A stretch of 64,000 nucleotides of DNA from Mycobacterium sp. AZCC_0083 (lineage in GTDB: Bacteria > Actinomycetota > Actinomycetes > Mycobacteriales > Mycobacteriaceae): positions 248,001 through 312,000 of the forward strand of contig NZ_JACHGP010000008.1 in assembly GCF_014202335.1 (NCBI RefSeq), read 5' to 3'. Shown here one piece after another: positions 1 through 9,172 of the stretch. Every line of letters begins with the position of its first letter. The first letter of the stretch is position 1. The position numbers and the translations under genes are program-made. The notes under the pieces were generated by a model. It was not told where the DNA came from and searched no databases. It saw only the letters and a list, made by a program, of their open reading frames with translations.

Positions 1-584
1 GCGTGCAGGGCCAGCGCAGTGTCCAGATGCACCTCGTCAACGAGGTGCAGGACGTCTACCGCGCTCAGGGCGTGTCGATCCACGACAAGCACATCGAGGT
101 CATCGTCCGGCAGATGCTGCGTCGCGTGACCATCATCGACTCGGGCGCAACGGAATTCCTGCCCGGTTCGTTGACCGAGCGTGCGGAGTTCGAGTCGGAG
201 AACCGGCGCGTCGTGGCCGAGGGCAATGAGCCCGCGGCAGGCCGCCCGGTGCTGATGGGTATCACGAAGGCATCGCTGGCCACGGATTCGTGGTTGTCGG
301 CGGCGTCGTTCCAGGAGACCACTCGCGTCCTGACCGATGCGGCGATCAACTGCCGCAGCGACAGGCTGAATGGTCTGAAGGAGAACGTGATCATCGGCAA
401 GCTGATCCCGGCCGGTACGGGCATTGCCCGCTACCGGGACATCCAGGTGCAGCCGACCGAGGAAGCCCGCGCCGCGGCGTACACGATCCCGTCCTACGAG
501 GATCAGTACTACAGCCCGGACTTCGGCCAGAGCTCCGGCCAGGCCGTCCCGCTGGACGACTACGGCTTCAGCGACTACCGCTAG
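1..584 (+). CDS. rpoC: RNA polymerase beta' subunit, C-terminal part (5' end outside window)
   Basis: The last 193 residues of the beta' subunit of DNA-directed RNA polymerase. The frame is open from the first base, so the gene begins upstream of the window. The segment carries the conserved C-terminal beta' region (VQDVYRAQGVSIHDKHIEVI, then RQMLRR and ITKASLATDSWLSAASFQET) and ends in the acidic/aromatic mycobacterial tail DDYGFSDYR. It is followed within 20 bases by an intrinsic terminator, as expected for the end of an rpoBC operon. Identification is certain; only the length is unknown. Confidence 0.98.
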   Translation, partial: VQGQRSVQMHLVNEVQDVYRAQGVSIHDKHIEVIVRQMLRRVTIIDSGATEFLPGSLTERAEFESENRRVVAEGNEPAAGRPVLMGITKASLATDSWLSAASFQETTRVLTDAAINCRSDRLNGLKENVIIGKLIPAGTGIARYRDIQVQPTEEARAAAYTIPSYEDQYYSPDFGQSSGQAVPLDDYGFSDYR

Positions 585-599
585 TCATGTCACGAGAAC

Positions 600-627
600 G
601 GCCCCCGGGATCCCCGGGGGCCTTTTT
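600..627 (+). terminator. intrinsic terminator of rpoBC
   Basis: A near-perfect GC hairpin (GGCCCCCGGGATCCCCGGGGGCC) is followed directly by five T residues, 15 bases after the rpoC stop codon. Confidence 0.93.
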
Positions 628-632
628 CGTTG

Positions 633-691
633 CGCGAGTGTGCATCTGACGAGGGAAGTGGGGCTCAAATCTCGTCAGGCGCACATTCGCG
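633..691. repeat. imperfect inverted repeat between rpoC and the DUF559 gene
   Basis: Two 21-base arms (633-653 and 671-691) pair with about 18 of 21 matches. The right arm abuts the 3' end of the minus-strand DUF559 gene. It may act as a terminator for that gene or be a copy of an interspersed element; the sequence alone does not decide. Confidence 0.55.
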
Positions 692-694
692 GTG

Positions 695-1564
695 TCACCA
701 GACCATGCCGCGCTCTCGGAGGAGTGTTTCGACGCGGCGCACGTAGGTCGCTCTTCGGTAGTACAGGAGGTCGCGGCTCACTCGGATGACGGCCCAGCCC
801 AGGTCGTTGAGCTCGTACCCCTTGTCGATATCACGCTGCCGGATGATCGGATCGGTCCAATGCTGCGGGCCGTCGTATTCGATGGAGACCTTGACGCCTT
901 TGTAGGCCATGTCGACACGCGCGATGAACTCGCCGTAGCGGCCTCGAATAACGTGCTGAGTTGAGGGCGCGGGCAGGCCAGCGTCGATCAAGGCCAGGCG
1001 AGCGTCGGTTTCCTGGGGCGATTCGGCGCCGCCGTCCATCAGCGGGAGGACGCGGCGCAGCCGGTGCAGGCCGCGTGCACCGGCGTGTGCGGTGGCGATG
1101 GCTTCGACGTCTTCAATGGTTACGCGTGTCGCGTTGGCGAGCGCGTCGAGGCGCTGAATCGCCTGAATCCTGCCAACGGTGTGCCTGCCGATGTCGTATG
1201 CCGTCCGTGCGGGGGCGGTTACCCGCATCTCGCCGGCGCTTGTCACCTCGTCGGGCCGGAGGTCTTCGGTCCGGACGACGAGATCCGTCGGTGCCCTGCG
1301 GTTGTCGTGGATCAGTTCGGCCGGGTCGGCGCCGTCGATCCACTTGGTCCTCAACACGGCGGCCGCCGACTGCCCGGCCAAGGTACCGCGCCTCTTCGAC
1401 CACAGCCAGGCAGCCGTGGCGCGTTGGATCGCGGACACGTCAGCGCCCTTCGGTACGTAGATGCCGGGGTAGATCTGCTCATAGCGGGTACGGACGGTGT
1501 GCTCGGGGACCATTCGGGCCGACAGGGCTTCGGTGCCGATGAACGGCCAGGGCGGCGATGACAT
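695..1564 (-). CDS. DUF559-type protein with VSR-like endonuclease fold
   Basis: 289 residues. The N-terminal part resembles AbiEi-like/DUF559 proteins of actinobacteria, with a winged-helix-like start and the segment AAAVLRTKWIDGADPAELIH. The C-terminal 90 residues look like a very-short-patch-repair (PD-D/ExK-like) domain: ARVDMAYKGVKVSIEYDG, then QRDIDKGYELNDLGW and a late basic helix. In the family the D and E/D residues of this segment would bind metal. Such genes are numerous in mycobacteria, often as strays, and no substrate is known. It lies alone, convergent to rpoC and divergent from nfo. An alternative start is the internal Met at residue 18. Confidence 0.75.
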   Translation of the reverse strand: MSSPPWPFIGTEALSARMVPEHTVRTRYEQIYPGIYVPKGADVSAIQRATAAWLWSKRRGTLAGQSAAAVLRTKWIDGADPAELIHDNRRAPTDLVVRTEDLRPDEVTSAGEMRVTAPARTAYDIGRHTVGRIQAIQRLDALANATRVTIEDVEAIATAHAGARGLHRLRRVLPLMDGGAESPQETDARLALIDAGLPAPSTQHVIRGRYGEFIARVDMAYKGVKVSIEYDGPQHWTDPIIRQRDIDKGYELNDLGWAVIRVSRDLLYYRRATYVRRVETLLRERGMVW

Positions 1565-1704
1565 GAGCGGATGGTGCGCGTTTCGGGCGATCCGCCGTCG
1601 AACTCATCCACAGCCCTCCACTGTGCGCGTCACGATGAAATCGGCCCGAGAATCTCGTCACGTTCACACTCGGCGCCCCAAGGTGGCATGTCGGGGTCCG
1701 TGCA

Positions 1705-1710
1705 TAAACT
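1705..1710 (+). promoter_or_regulatory. predicted -10 element of nfo
   Basis: TAAACT lies six bases before the GTG start of nfo. A transcript starting 7 bases after the hexamer would begin at the start codon, so nfo is probably leaderless. There is no Shine-Dalgarno sequence. Confidence 0.5.
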
Positions 1711-1716
1711 GGCCAC

Positions 1717-2466
1717 GTGCTGATTGGTTCGCATGTTCATTCCGAAGACCCGCTCGCTGCCGCCGACGCGGACGGCGCCGAGGTCGTGCAGTTCTTCCTC
1801 GGCGACCCGCAGAGCTGGAAGAAGCCGAAACCGCGCGACGATGCGCAGACGCTCAAAGCCTCCACGGTCCCGCTCTACGTCCACGCGCCGTACCTGATCA
1901 ACGTGGCGTCGGCCAACAACCGGGTGCGCATCCCGTCGCGCAAGATCCTGCAGGACACCTGTGACGCGGCGACCGAGGTCGGTGCCACCGCGGTGATCGT
2001 GCACGGCGGGCACGCCGACGACAAGGACATGGAGGCCGGGTTCGACCGCTGGGTCAAGGCGCTCGACTCCCTCAAGACCGATATGCCGGTGTACCTGGAG
2101 AACACCGCCGGCGGTGACCACGCGATGGCACGCCACTTCGACACGATCGCCCGACTGTGGGACCGCATCGGCGACAAGGGCATCGGCTTCTGCCTGGACA
2201 CCTGCCACGCCTGGGCGGCCGGCGAAGCGCTGATCGACGCCGTCGAGCGCATCAAGGCCATCACGGGCCGCATCGACCTGGTGCACTGCAACGATTCTCG
2301 GGACGCCGCGGGCTCGGGCGCCGATCGCCACGCCAACTTCGGCACCGGCCAGATCGACCCCCAGTTGTTGGTGGCGGTCGTCAACGCCGCCGATGCGCCG
2401 GTGATCTGCGAGACCGCCGACGAGGGCCGCAAGGACGACATCGCGTTTCTGCGCGACCACGTCTGA
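1717..2466 (+). CDS. nfo: endonuclease IV (AP endonuclease)
   Basis: 249 residues, usual for the mycobacterial enzyme (M. tuberculosis end/nfo, Rv0670). It cleaves the DNA backbone 5' to abasic sites in base excision repair. The TIM-barrel metal-binding motifs of AP endonuclease family 2 are present: GSHVH at the N terminus, YVHAPY, VIVHGGH, LENTAGG, FCLDTCHAWAAG, LVHCNDSRD and the final ICETADEG. The GTG start fits the family N terminus (MLIGSHV). It keeps its conserved position after rpoC, apart from the intervening DUF559 gene, and converges on the large gene at 2472 with only five bases between stops. Confidence 0.95.
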   Translation: MLIGSHVHSEDPLAAADADGAEVVQFFLGDPQSWKKPKPRDDAQTLKASTVPLYVHAPYLINVASANNRVRIPSRKILQDTCDAATEVGATAVIVHGGHADDKDMEAGFDRWVKALDSLKTDMPVYLENTAGGDHAMARHFDTIARLWDRIGDKGIGFCLDTCHAWAAGEALIDAVERIKAITGRIDLVHCNDSRDAAGSGADRHANFGTGQIDPQLLVAVVNAADAPVICETADEGRKDDIAFLRDHV

Positions 2467-2471
2467 CCGGA

Positions 2472-5400
2472 CTACAGGACGCTCGCGTTCTTGGCAGCTT
2501 CGATGGCGTCGTTCTCCGCGATCACCGTGATTACCGCTGCAGCCGAGGGCTTCGGCGTCCAGTCCGCCCGGAACAGACCGAACGACGCTTCGGCCGGATC
2601 CGCGTTCGCATTGTCAACGAGGGTGTGGATGAACGCCGGCCCGGCGAAGGACACCGTGCGCCACCCCCGCAGGAAGTCGCTCAGATACGCGGCCTGGTTG
2701 GCATCGTCAGCTGCCGATGACGGCTCGCCGTACTCGGTCGCCCAGATCTTCTTGTAACCGTCCCCGTTGGCGACCATCAGGTCGTGGATCCGGTTGACCT
2801 GGGTAAGCGGCGACTCGTAGTAGATTCCGCCTTGCGTGAAGGGCGTCGTGTACTGATACGGGTGGAATGACAGCGCATCGAAGTAGCCTGCCGCGCCGGC
2901 GTCGTACATCTCCGAGACGAATCGCACCGGGTTCACCAACCAGTCGCCGAAGTCGACGACGGAACCGACGGATGCCGCCACCACGACGGCGTTGGGATCA
3001 GCAGCCTTGATGGCCAGGTATGTCGGCTTCAACAGCGCGGTGTACTGGGCGGCGTTGGGCCCCGGCTGCCAGAAGTTGATGCCGTTGGGCTCGTTCCACA
3101 CTTCCCACGCCGTGACCTTGCCCTTGTAGCGTGCGGCGGCGAGCCCGGCGAACGCGGCGAATTGCGCGTTGTCGGCTGGCATTCCGGCCAGCGGCATCGT
3201 GTTCGGCACCGCCGCCCAGGTCGGCGTGGAGTTGAGTATCCCGAGTACCTTGATGTTGCGTGCCGCCGCGCTGTTGATGACGCGGTCCACCGCGCTCCAG
3301 TCGCCCCAGCCCTGCACGGGCTCGACGGCCGCCCACGGCACCAACACGCGGATGTCGGTGACGCCGACGGACTGCAGCGCATCGAGTGCGGTGTCGATCT
3401 CGGCCTGCGAGTAGAACAACAGATCCGGCACGTGAATGGCGACGCTTGTGGCGCGCTGGTCGACGGCGTTCGCCGCGGGCGGCACGACCGTGACCGACAC
3501 CGTGGTGGTCGTCGATGCACCGAGTGCGTCCTTGACCGTCACGGTGAACACGTCGGTGTCGACGCCGGGCGTCACCAGCGCGGTGTAGCGGGCATCGACC
3601 GTGGGGGTGTAGGTGTAGGCACCCGTGGCGGCGTCGACCTTGAGGACGCCCTTGGCCGGACCGGCAGTGACGGTGTAGGTCAGCGCATCGCCGTCCGGGT
3701 CGGTCGCGGTGATCTTGCCCGTTACGGTCCCAATTGCCGACGACGAACTGCCGACGGTGGTAATGCCGATTACCGGCGCATGATTCCCGATCGAGTACGG
3801 CGTGATGGGTGCGGTCAGAGTGAACGTGGCGGTCCCGCCGTACCCGTCGGCCACGGTGATCGCGATGGCCTCGGTCTTCGTGGCCGGGGCGGCGTTCGGC
3901 GCGGAGGCGGCGTCGCGCGCTGCGGTCGCCGGGGTGTAGGTGAAGCTGCCGTTGGCGCCGATGGTCAGCGTGCCCTTCTGCGGCGTTGCCGAGGTGAACG
4001 TCAACTTGTCGCCGTCGAGGTCGACCGCCGTCAGGGTGCCGGTGACCGCGCCCGTCGTCGTATTGACTTGCGTCACTGTGCCCGTGCCACCGGTGGGCGC
4101 GGTGTTGGTGGGGCTGATGCTCACGGTGACCGAGGTGGTGACGACGCCGCCGTGCCCGTCATTGACCGCGACGGTGAAGGTGTCCTGCTTGTCGGCGGCT
4201 GTGGCGCCGACCTTCTGCGCGGCATGACGTGCGATGGCCGTCGGGGTGTAAGTGAAACCGCCTGTGGCCGTGAGCGTCACGCTGCCCTTGGTGGGAACGG
4301 ACGACGTGTAGGTGATGACGTCGTTGTCGGCGTCGACGCCCGTGACGTTGCCCGTGACGACTCCCGTCGCGCTGTTCGGCGAGCCGACGGTCTTCGTTAT
4401 CGTCGGAACCGTGTTCGTCGGGCTGACGTCGACGGTGATCCTGGTCGTGACGACGCCACGCCTGCCGTCGGTCACGGTCACGGTGAACGAGTCGGTGGTG
4501 ACGCTCGACGGCGCGCCGACCGTCGAGGCGGCATGCCGGGCGGCCGCGGTCGGTGTGTAGGTGAACGTGCCATTCGCGCCGACGACGACGCTTCCCTTGG
4601 TCGGCGCCCCGGACACGGTGTAGCTCAACGGATCTCCGTTGGGGTCGGTCACGCCGACGGTTCCGGTGATCGCACCCGTGGTCGCGTTGGGGGCGCCCTT
4701 CGTCGCGGTCCCTACCACCGGATTCGCGTTCGGCGCAGTCAACGAGATGACGTGCACGACGCCGGCTGGGCGGTCGGTCACGTATAGCTCGGTGCCATCG
4801 GGGCTAACGGTCGCCCCTGGGCTTTGCGAGATGTCGTTCGTCGGGCGAGTGGCGATGGCGACGAACATTCCGCCGTTCGCGGCGTTGAACGCACCGACGC
4901 GACCGGCGGCATCAGTCACGATCAGTGTAGTGCCGTCACCGCTGACGGCCACTGCAGCGGCGGGCAAGCCGCCGGTCTGGATGACTCCAATCAGGGCGCG
5001 GGTCTTGGTGTCGATGACCGATACGGTTCCGTTGTCGGAGCCGACGTAGAGCCTCCCGTTGTCGGGGCTGACCGTCAACGAGGTTGCCTTGCTGGTCAAT
5101 TGCGTCAATTGGGTGGCCGTCGTCGAGGTCGGCCCGAAGGTCAGGACCGCGGTGCCGCCGGTGGGCGTGTCAGTGGTGACGTAGACCCGTGTGTTGTCGG
5201 GGCTGGCGGCGATACCGGTCGGGCGGTACCCGGTGGGCAGTGTGGTGGTGGTGGCGACCGTGTTGGTCGAGGTGCTGATGCGCAGCACCTTGGCCGTGTC
5301 ATAGCTCGTCACGTACACGGATGCGCCGCCGGGGGCCATGGTGATCGCGGTGGGCTTGGCGACGGCGATGGTCGCCTTGACCGCTCCGGTGGCTGTGTCC

Positions 5401-6821
5401 AGAACCGTCACGGTGTTCTTGGTCGAGCTCGACACGTAGAGCCTGGTGCCGTCCTGCTTCACGGCCACGCCGTCGGGTGCAGCGCCGGCGGCGTAGGTGC
5501 CCAGCACGGTGGCCGTGGCGGTGTCGATCACCGTGACGGTGCCCGCGTCCCGGTTCGTCACGTAGGCGCGGGTATTGGTGGCTGCGACGGCACCTGCACC
5601 GCCCACCCCGGCGACGTCGGTGCGGACACCGATCAGGACGGCCGAGACGGGGATGTTGATCTGGACGGGCACCTTGTTCACGCCGTCCGACACGGTGACG
5701 GTCATGGCGACAGTGGTGGCCTGCCATGGGGTGCTCCCCGCGAGGATCCGCTGCGCGGCGGTGGGGGTGTAGGTGAACGTGGCCGCGGTCGCGTTGTAGA
5801 CCAGCGTCCCGAGGGACGGGTTGGTGGTCAGGGTGATGGTGGGCGTCGTGCCCTCTGGGTCGGTGGCGACCACCTTTCCCGTCACCGCACCCGTGACCGG
5901 GTTGGCCGTCGAGAACGTTCCCACCGCCGTCGGAGCCTGGTTCACGACCGCCGTCGCGACGACCTGGGCAGCGGCCATCCGCATGGCGGTCGGTGCGACT
6001 TCCGCTACGGCTTCTGTACCGACTTCGCGGCGGGCTGCCGCGAGGAACATCCACGCCAGCGGCGACTCCGTCAATCCGCGCTGCAGCGCCGCGAGGAACG
6101 ACGACAACACCGGCGCCACGACGTTTCTCAGAACCGACGTGATTGTCGTTTCGATCGGGCTGAGTGCCGGCGTCACGATGGTCGGTGCCGTCGAGACCGA
6201 GAGTTGCGTCGCGGTAATGCCCGTGGCTGGCGCCTTCGCGCTCATCAGCGAAAGCGGCGGGGCGACACCGTCATCGGCGGTGGTGCTGCGGCCGGAGGTG
6301 TGCGCGAGTGTCGACGGGGTCGGCTTTGGAGCGGGGGCCGACGACATTGCGGTGTCAGACGGCATCCCGCTGTCGCGGAACTTGTTGTGTGGCAGCGAGG
6401 TTGCCGGTGTGGACGTGGTGTCCGATTGGACGGACGCGTGGGCTCGGCCGGCGGTGCCGTCGGTCGGCTCGGCTGGATTCGACACAGTGCCGTGGGTCGA
6501 CGACTGAGCGCCACCCGAGGACGACACCGTCACGCCGGGCGCCACCTCGACGGTCTCCGACGAACCCTTGTCGACGTCCGTCGGCGGCGGCGTCGTCGTT
6601 CCCGATGACGAGCCGTTGGCCGGGCCCGGCTGCGCGGCGGATGGCTCGGTGGCGTCGGTGCCCCCGTCGGCGCCCTGACCGTCCGCCGACGGCGAGTCGC
6701 TCGTCGTGTCAGGGTTCGCCCACGCGATTCCCGCCGGTGCGGCGATGGCGGACCCCACGCCCAGTGCGACTGCGAGCGCTCCAATTCGACCCACGAAATT
6801 GCTGTATTCCATCGTCCCCAC
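2472..6821 (-). CDS. large secreted protein: Ig-like repeats, beta-propeller and C-terminal glycoside hydrolase
   Basis: 1449 residues, minus strand. Order of parts: signal peptide (about 1-35, ending near AWA-NP); a Ser/Thr/Pro-rich linker to about 250; one Ig/cadherin-like repeat at about 290-395 (QAPTAVGT...TDPEG...FTYTPTAAQ); a YVTN/SMP-30-like beta-propeller at about 400-690 (repeated LYVSS, VYVTS, RVYVTT and VIDT units); four more repeats of about 105 residues to about 1110, each with a DPDGD-like turn and a FTYTPTA motif; and a clan GH-A-like (GH5/GH39-type) domain at about 1125-1440. In the last, WEVWNEPNG gives the likely acid/base Glu and WATEYGEPS the likely nucleophile. Substrate unknown. 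GTG at 6821 or ATG at 6812 may be the start. It interrupts the nfo-lpqP order of M. tuberculosis and was probably inserted or lost by lineage. Confidence 0.85.
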   Translation of the reverse strand: MGTMEYSNFVGRIGALAVALGVGSAIAAPAGIAWANPDTTSDSPSADGQGADGGTDATEPSAAQPGPANGSSSGTTTPPPTDVDKGSSETVEVAPGVTVSSSGGAQSSTHGTVSNPAEPTDGTAGRAHASVQSDTTSTPATSLPHNKFRDSGMPSDTAMSSAPAPKPTPSTLAHTSGRSTTADDGVAPPLSLMSAKAPATGITATQLSVSTAPTIVTPALSPIETTITSVLRNVVAPVLSSFLAALQRGLTESPLAWMFLAAARREVGTEAVAEVAPTAMRMAAAQVVATAVVNQAPTAVGTFSTANPVTGAVTGKVVATDPEGTTPTITLTTNPSLGTLVYNATAATFTYTPTAAQRILAGSTPWQATTVAMTVTVSDGVNKVPVQINIPVSAVLIGVRTDVAGVGGAGAVAATNTRAYVTNRDAGTVTVIDTATATVLGTYAAGAAPDGVAVKQDGTRLYVSSSTKNTVTVLDTATGAVKATIAVAKPTAITMAPGGASVYVTSYDTAKVLRISTSTNTVATTTTLPTGYRPTGIAASPDNTRVYVTTDTPTGGTAVLTFGPTSTTATQLTQLTSKATSLTVSPDNGRLYVGSDNGTVSVIDTKTRALIGVIQTGGLPAAAVAVSGDGTTLIVTDAAGRVGAFNAANGGMFVAIATRPTNDISQSPGATVSPDGTELYVTDRPAGVVHVISLTAPNANPVVGTATKGAPNATTGAITGTVGVTDPNGDPLSYTVSGAPTKGSVVVGANGTFTYTPTAAARHAASTVGAPSSVTTDSFTVTVTDGRRGVVTTRITVDVSPTNTVPTITKTVGSPNSATGVVTGNVTGVDADNDVITYTSSVPTKGSVTLTATGGFTYTPTAIARHAAQKVGATAADKQDTFTVAVNDGHGGVVTTSVTVSISPTNTAPTGGTGTVTQVNTTTGAVTGTLTAVDLDGDKLTFTSATPQKGTLTIGANGSFTYTPATAARDAASAPNAAPATKTEAIAITVADGYGGTATFTLTAPITPYSIGNHAPVIGITTVGSSSSAIGTVTGKITATDPDGDALTYTVTAGPAKGVLKVDAATGAYTYTPTVDARYTALVTPGVDTDVFTVTVKDALGASTTTTVSVTVVPPAANAVDQRATSVAIHVPDLLFYSQAEIDTALDALQSVGVTDIRVLVPWAAVEPVQGWGDWSAVDRVINSAAARNIKVLGILNSTPTWAAVPNTMPLAGMPADNAQFAAFAGLAAARYKGKVTAWEVWNEPNGINFWQPGPNAAQYTALLKPTYLAIKAADPNAVVVAASVGSVVDFGDWLVNPVRFVSEMYDAGAAGYFDALSFHPYQYTTPFTQGGIYYESPLTQVNRIHDLMVANGDGYKKIWATEYGEPSSAADDANQAAYLSDFLRGWRTVSFAGPAFIHTLVDNANADPAEASFGLFRADWTPKPSAAAVITVIAENDAIEAAKNASVL

Positions 6822-7202
6822 GACCCCCCGGTCAGTACTCGACTACCCGCGGTCGCGATCGCGCTGCAGGCCAGATCCTCAAGAAGGATGCTGCTGACGT
6901 CAGCGTTAGTTTACCGAGTTGAATACATTGCTGGGCGATAATCTGAAGTTTGCTCAGTATCCCAGCACAGGCTGTTTATCCAGGTGCGATGGCTGAATTG
7001 CAAGTCGCTCTCGGTATCTGATCTTGTTTGCCCGCGTTGGGCTTGTTGGAAACCGGTCGAATGGTCATCGCGCGCATCGACGAACCACCATTACCGGCCG
7101 GCGCCGTTCCTTCGCAACTGAACTGCCGCCGAACTGGCGGTGACGCCACGGTTAACTAGGCTGATCGCGGGAATCGCTCCTCCCGGTAACCGAGAGGCTC
7201 AT
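6822..7202. other. intergenic region between divergent genes
   Basis: About 380 bases with no convincing gene. The middle (about 6895-6960) is clearly richer in A/T than its surroundings and probably holds the divergent promoters of the secreted glycosidase-like gene and of the PAP2 gene. No clear hexamer pair or operator could be assigned. Confidence 0.45.
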
Positions 7203-8294
7203 GTGTCCGCGATTGACGAGCAACCGTCCATGGCCTTGACGTGCGCCGAGGATCCCGTCCCGAGGGGTGAGCGCCGGCTGACGATCGTGCGGTGGGTGGC
7301 GATCGCCGCATGGGGCGCCGCCGTGATCTACCGGACGGTGACCGACGGACTCGCGTTCAACCGTGAGCTGCTGTTGCTCTACATCGCGACGGGTCTGCTG
7401 GCCGCCAGCATCGGCCAGGGCCGCCGCATGCTGTACGTCATTCGCGATTGGCTGCCGTTCGCGTTGGTGTTGCTCGCCTACGACGTGAGCAGGGGAGCGG
7501 CGACGCTGATCGGGCGGCCGACGCTATGGCATTGGCAGGCTGACGCCGACCGCTGGCTGTTCTTCGGGACGATGCCGACGGTGTGGTTGCAGGAACGGCT
7601 GAAACTGCCACACGCGCCGTGGTGGGAGGTCGCCATCAGCACCGTCTACATGTCGTTCTTCGTCCTGCCGTACGTGGTGGCCGGCGTGCTGTGGCTCCGC
7701 GACCGTGACGAGTGGAAGGCGTTCGTCCGGCTGTTCGTCGGGTTGTCGTTCGCGGCGCTGGTCGTCTACGCGCTGCTGCCCGCAGCCCCGCCGTGGGCGG
7801 CCGCTCGCTGCACGGCCGTCGACGTCAGCGGCGGCCCGTCCGGACCGGGGTGCATGTTCCGGTCTGCGCGCGGCGTGCCGGACGGCGGCCTGCTCGGCGG
7901 TATGCAGACCAGTCAGGACGGTGCGAACGCCTGGGTGGAGCGGATCGTCGCGCGTGGCTGGGGCAAGCTGAATCTGCACTCGGCGACCGCGCTGATCGAC
8001 CAGGGTCAGGCCAGTGTCAACCTGGTCGCGGCCATTCCGTCGTTGCATGCCGGGATGACGGCGGCGGTGGCGGCGTTCCTGTGGCATCGGGTGCATCGCG
8101 GGTGGCGGCCGGTGCTGGTGGCCTACGTGTTGATCATGGCGTTCACGCTTGTGTACACCGCCGAGCACTACGTCGTCGACATCGTGCTCGGCTGGGCGTT
8201 CGCCGCGGCCGTAATCTGCGCCATCAACCGGTATGACGCGTGGCGGCGAGATCGCCCGATGGTCAATACCGTGGAGGCATGGCCCCGAGACTGA
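7203..8294 (+). CDS. PAP2-superfamily integral membrane protein (inositolphosphotransferase-like)
   Basis: 363 residues from the GTG at 7203, which has GAGAGG five bases upstream; the frame is open from 7140 but that start lacks a ribosome site. Several hydrophobic helices are visible. The C-terminal half carries PAP2-type motifs: AIPSLHAGMT (PSGH-like) and YTAEHYVVDIVLGW (the SRxxxxxHxxxD-like segment with catalytic His and Asp). This arrangement resembles the Aur1/Ipt1-like family of actinobacteria that transfer or hydrolyse lipid-linked phosphate groups. Exact substrate unknown. Its end overlaps the start of lpqP by 16 bases, so the two are probably cotranscribed. Confidence 0.78.
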   Translation: MSAIDEQPSMALTCAEDPVPRGERRLTIVRWVAIAAWGAAVIYRTVTDGLAFNRELLLLYIATGLLAASIGQGRRMLYVIRDWLPFALVLLAYDVSRGAATLIGRPTLWHWQADADRWLFFGTMPTVWLQERLKLPHAPWWEVAISTVYMSFFVLPYVVAGVLWLRDRDEWKAFVRLFVGLSFAALVVYALLPAAPPWAAARCTAVDVSGGPSGPGCMFRSARGVPDGGLLGGMQTSQDGANAWVERIVARGWGKLNLHSATALIDQGQASVNLVAAIPSLHAGMTAAVAAFLWHRVHRGWRPVLVAYVLIMAFTLVYTAEHYVVDIVLGWAFAAAVICAINRYDAWRRDRPMVNTVEAWPRD

Positions 8295-9172
8295 CCGCTC
8301 TGTTCGCCGCGCTGCTCGTGGTCGCAGGCTGTGCGGCATCCGGTTCGGCGGAGCCTGCGGGATTCGGCGCAGGGTCGACAGCACATTCGCTGAGCGTCGG
8401 CGGGCTGGATCGCAGCTACCGGCTGTACGTCCCCGATGGCGTGGCTTCACCGGCACCGCTGGTGGTCATGCTTCATGGCGGCTTCGGCAGTGGTCAGCAG
8501 GCCGAAAGATCCTACGGCTGGGATGAATTGGCGGACGGCGCGAAGTTCGTCGTGGCCTATCCGGACGGTGTCGGCCGTGCTTGGAACGTCAACGGCTGCT
8601 GCGGCCGACCTGCGCGACAGAACGTCGACGACGTCGGGTTCATCAGTGCGGTGGTCGGCGACATCACGGCCAACGTCGCCATCGATCCGGCCCGCGTCTA
8701 CGCGACGGGCATCAGCAACGGCGGCATGATGGCCTACACGTTGGCCTGCAACACCGATCTGTTCGCGGCGATCGGACCCGACGCGGCCACCCAACTCGAC
8801 CCCTGCCCGTCGCCGCACCCGACATCGGTCGTGCACGTCCACGGCACCGCGGACCGCAACATCCGCTACGACGGGCAACCGGGCGATGGCGTTGCGGGTA
8901 TCGACGGCCCGCCCGTTCCTGACGTCAACGCGTTCTGGCGGGGCGTGGATCGGTGCGCGCCGCCGACCGTCAGTGTCGACGGACCGGTGTCGACGTCGCG
9001 CGCGGCGTGCGCCGACGGTCGCGGCGTCACGTTGATCACCATCGACGGTGCCGGGCACCAGTGGCCGGGAGGGCAGACGGTCCGCGGGGGTGCCGACCCG
9101 CCGTCACCGGCCCTGAACGCGACGAGCGTCATCTGGACGTTCTTCGCGAACCATCCCGGTCAGGCGAGGTAG
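8279..9172 (+). CDS. lpqP: LpqP-like lipoprotein esterase (PHB depolymerase/feruloyl esterase family)
   Basis: 297 residues from the ATG at 8279. A lipoprotein signal (LLVVAGCAAS) places the start. The mature protein is an alpha/beta hydrolase of the LpqC/LpqP type: PLVVMLHGGFGSG oxyanion region, VYATGISNGGMMAY nucleophile elbow (Ser in GISNGG), HVHGTADRNIRYDG with the likely acid, and GAGHQWPGG with the catalytic His. Substrate unknown; family members act on polyester or aryl ester bonds outside the cytoplasmic membrane. Matches Rv0671 in position upstream of fadE8. Overlaps the convergent cupin gene by 13 bases. Confidence 0.87.
   Translation: MAPRLTALFAALLVVAGCAASGSAEPAGFGAGSTAHSLSVGGLDRSYRLYVPDGVASPAPLVVMLHGGFGSGQQAERSYGWDELADGAKFVVAYPDGVGRAWNVNGCCGRPARQNVDDVGFISAVVGDITANVAIDPARVYATGISNGGMMAYTLACNTDLFAAIGPDAATQLDPCPSPHPTSVVHVHGTADRNIRYDGQPGDGVAGIDGPPVPDVNAFWRGVDRCAPPTVSVDGPVSTSRAACADGRGVTLITIDGAGHQWPGGQTVRGGADPPSPALNATSVIWTFFANHPGQAR

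Noticed and set aside
3162..4787. 541-codon frame opposite the secreted glycosidase-like gene
   Set aside because: Arg/Gly-rich noise mirroring the repetitive domains; no start signal.
2472..6821. PE_PGRS-like identity for the large Gly/Thr-rich protein
   Set aside because: No PE domain and no GGA/GGN runs; repeats are Ig-like and propeller units.
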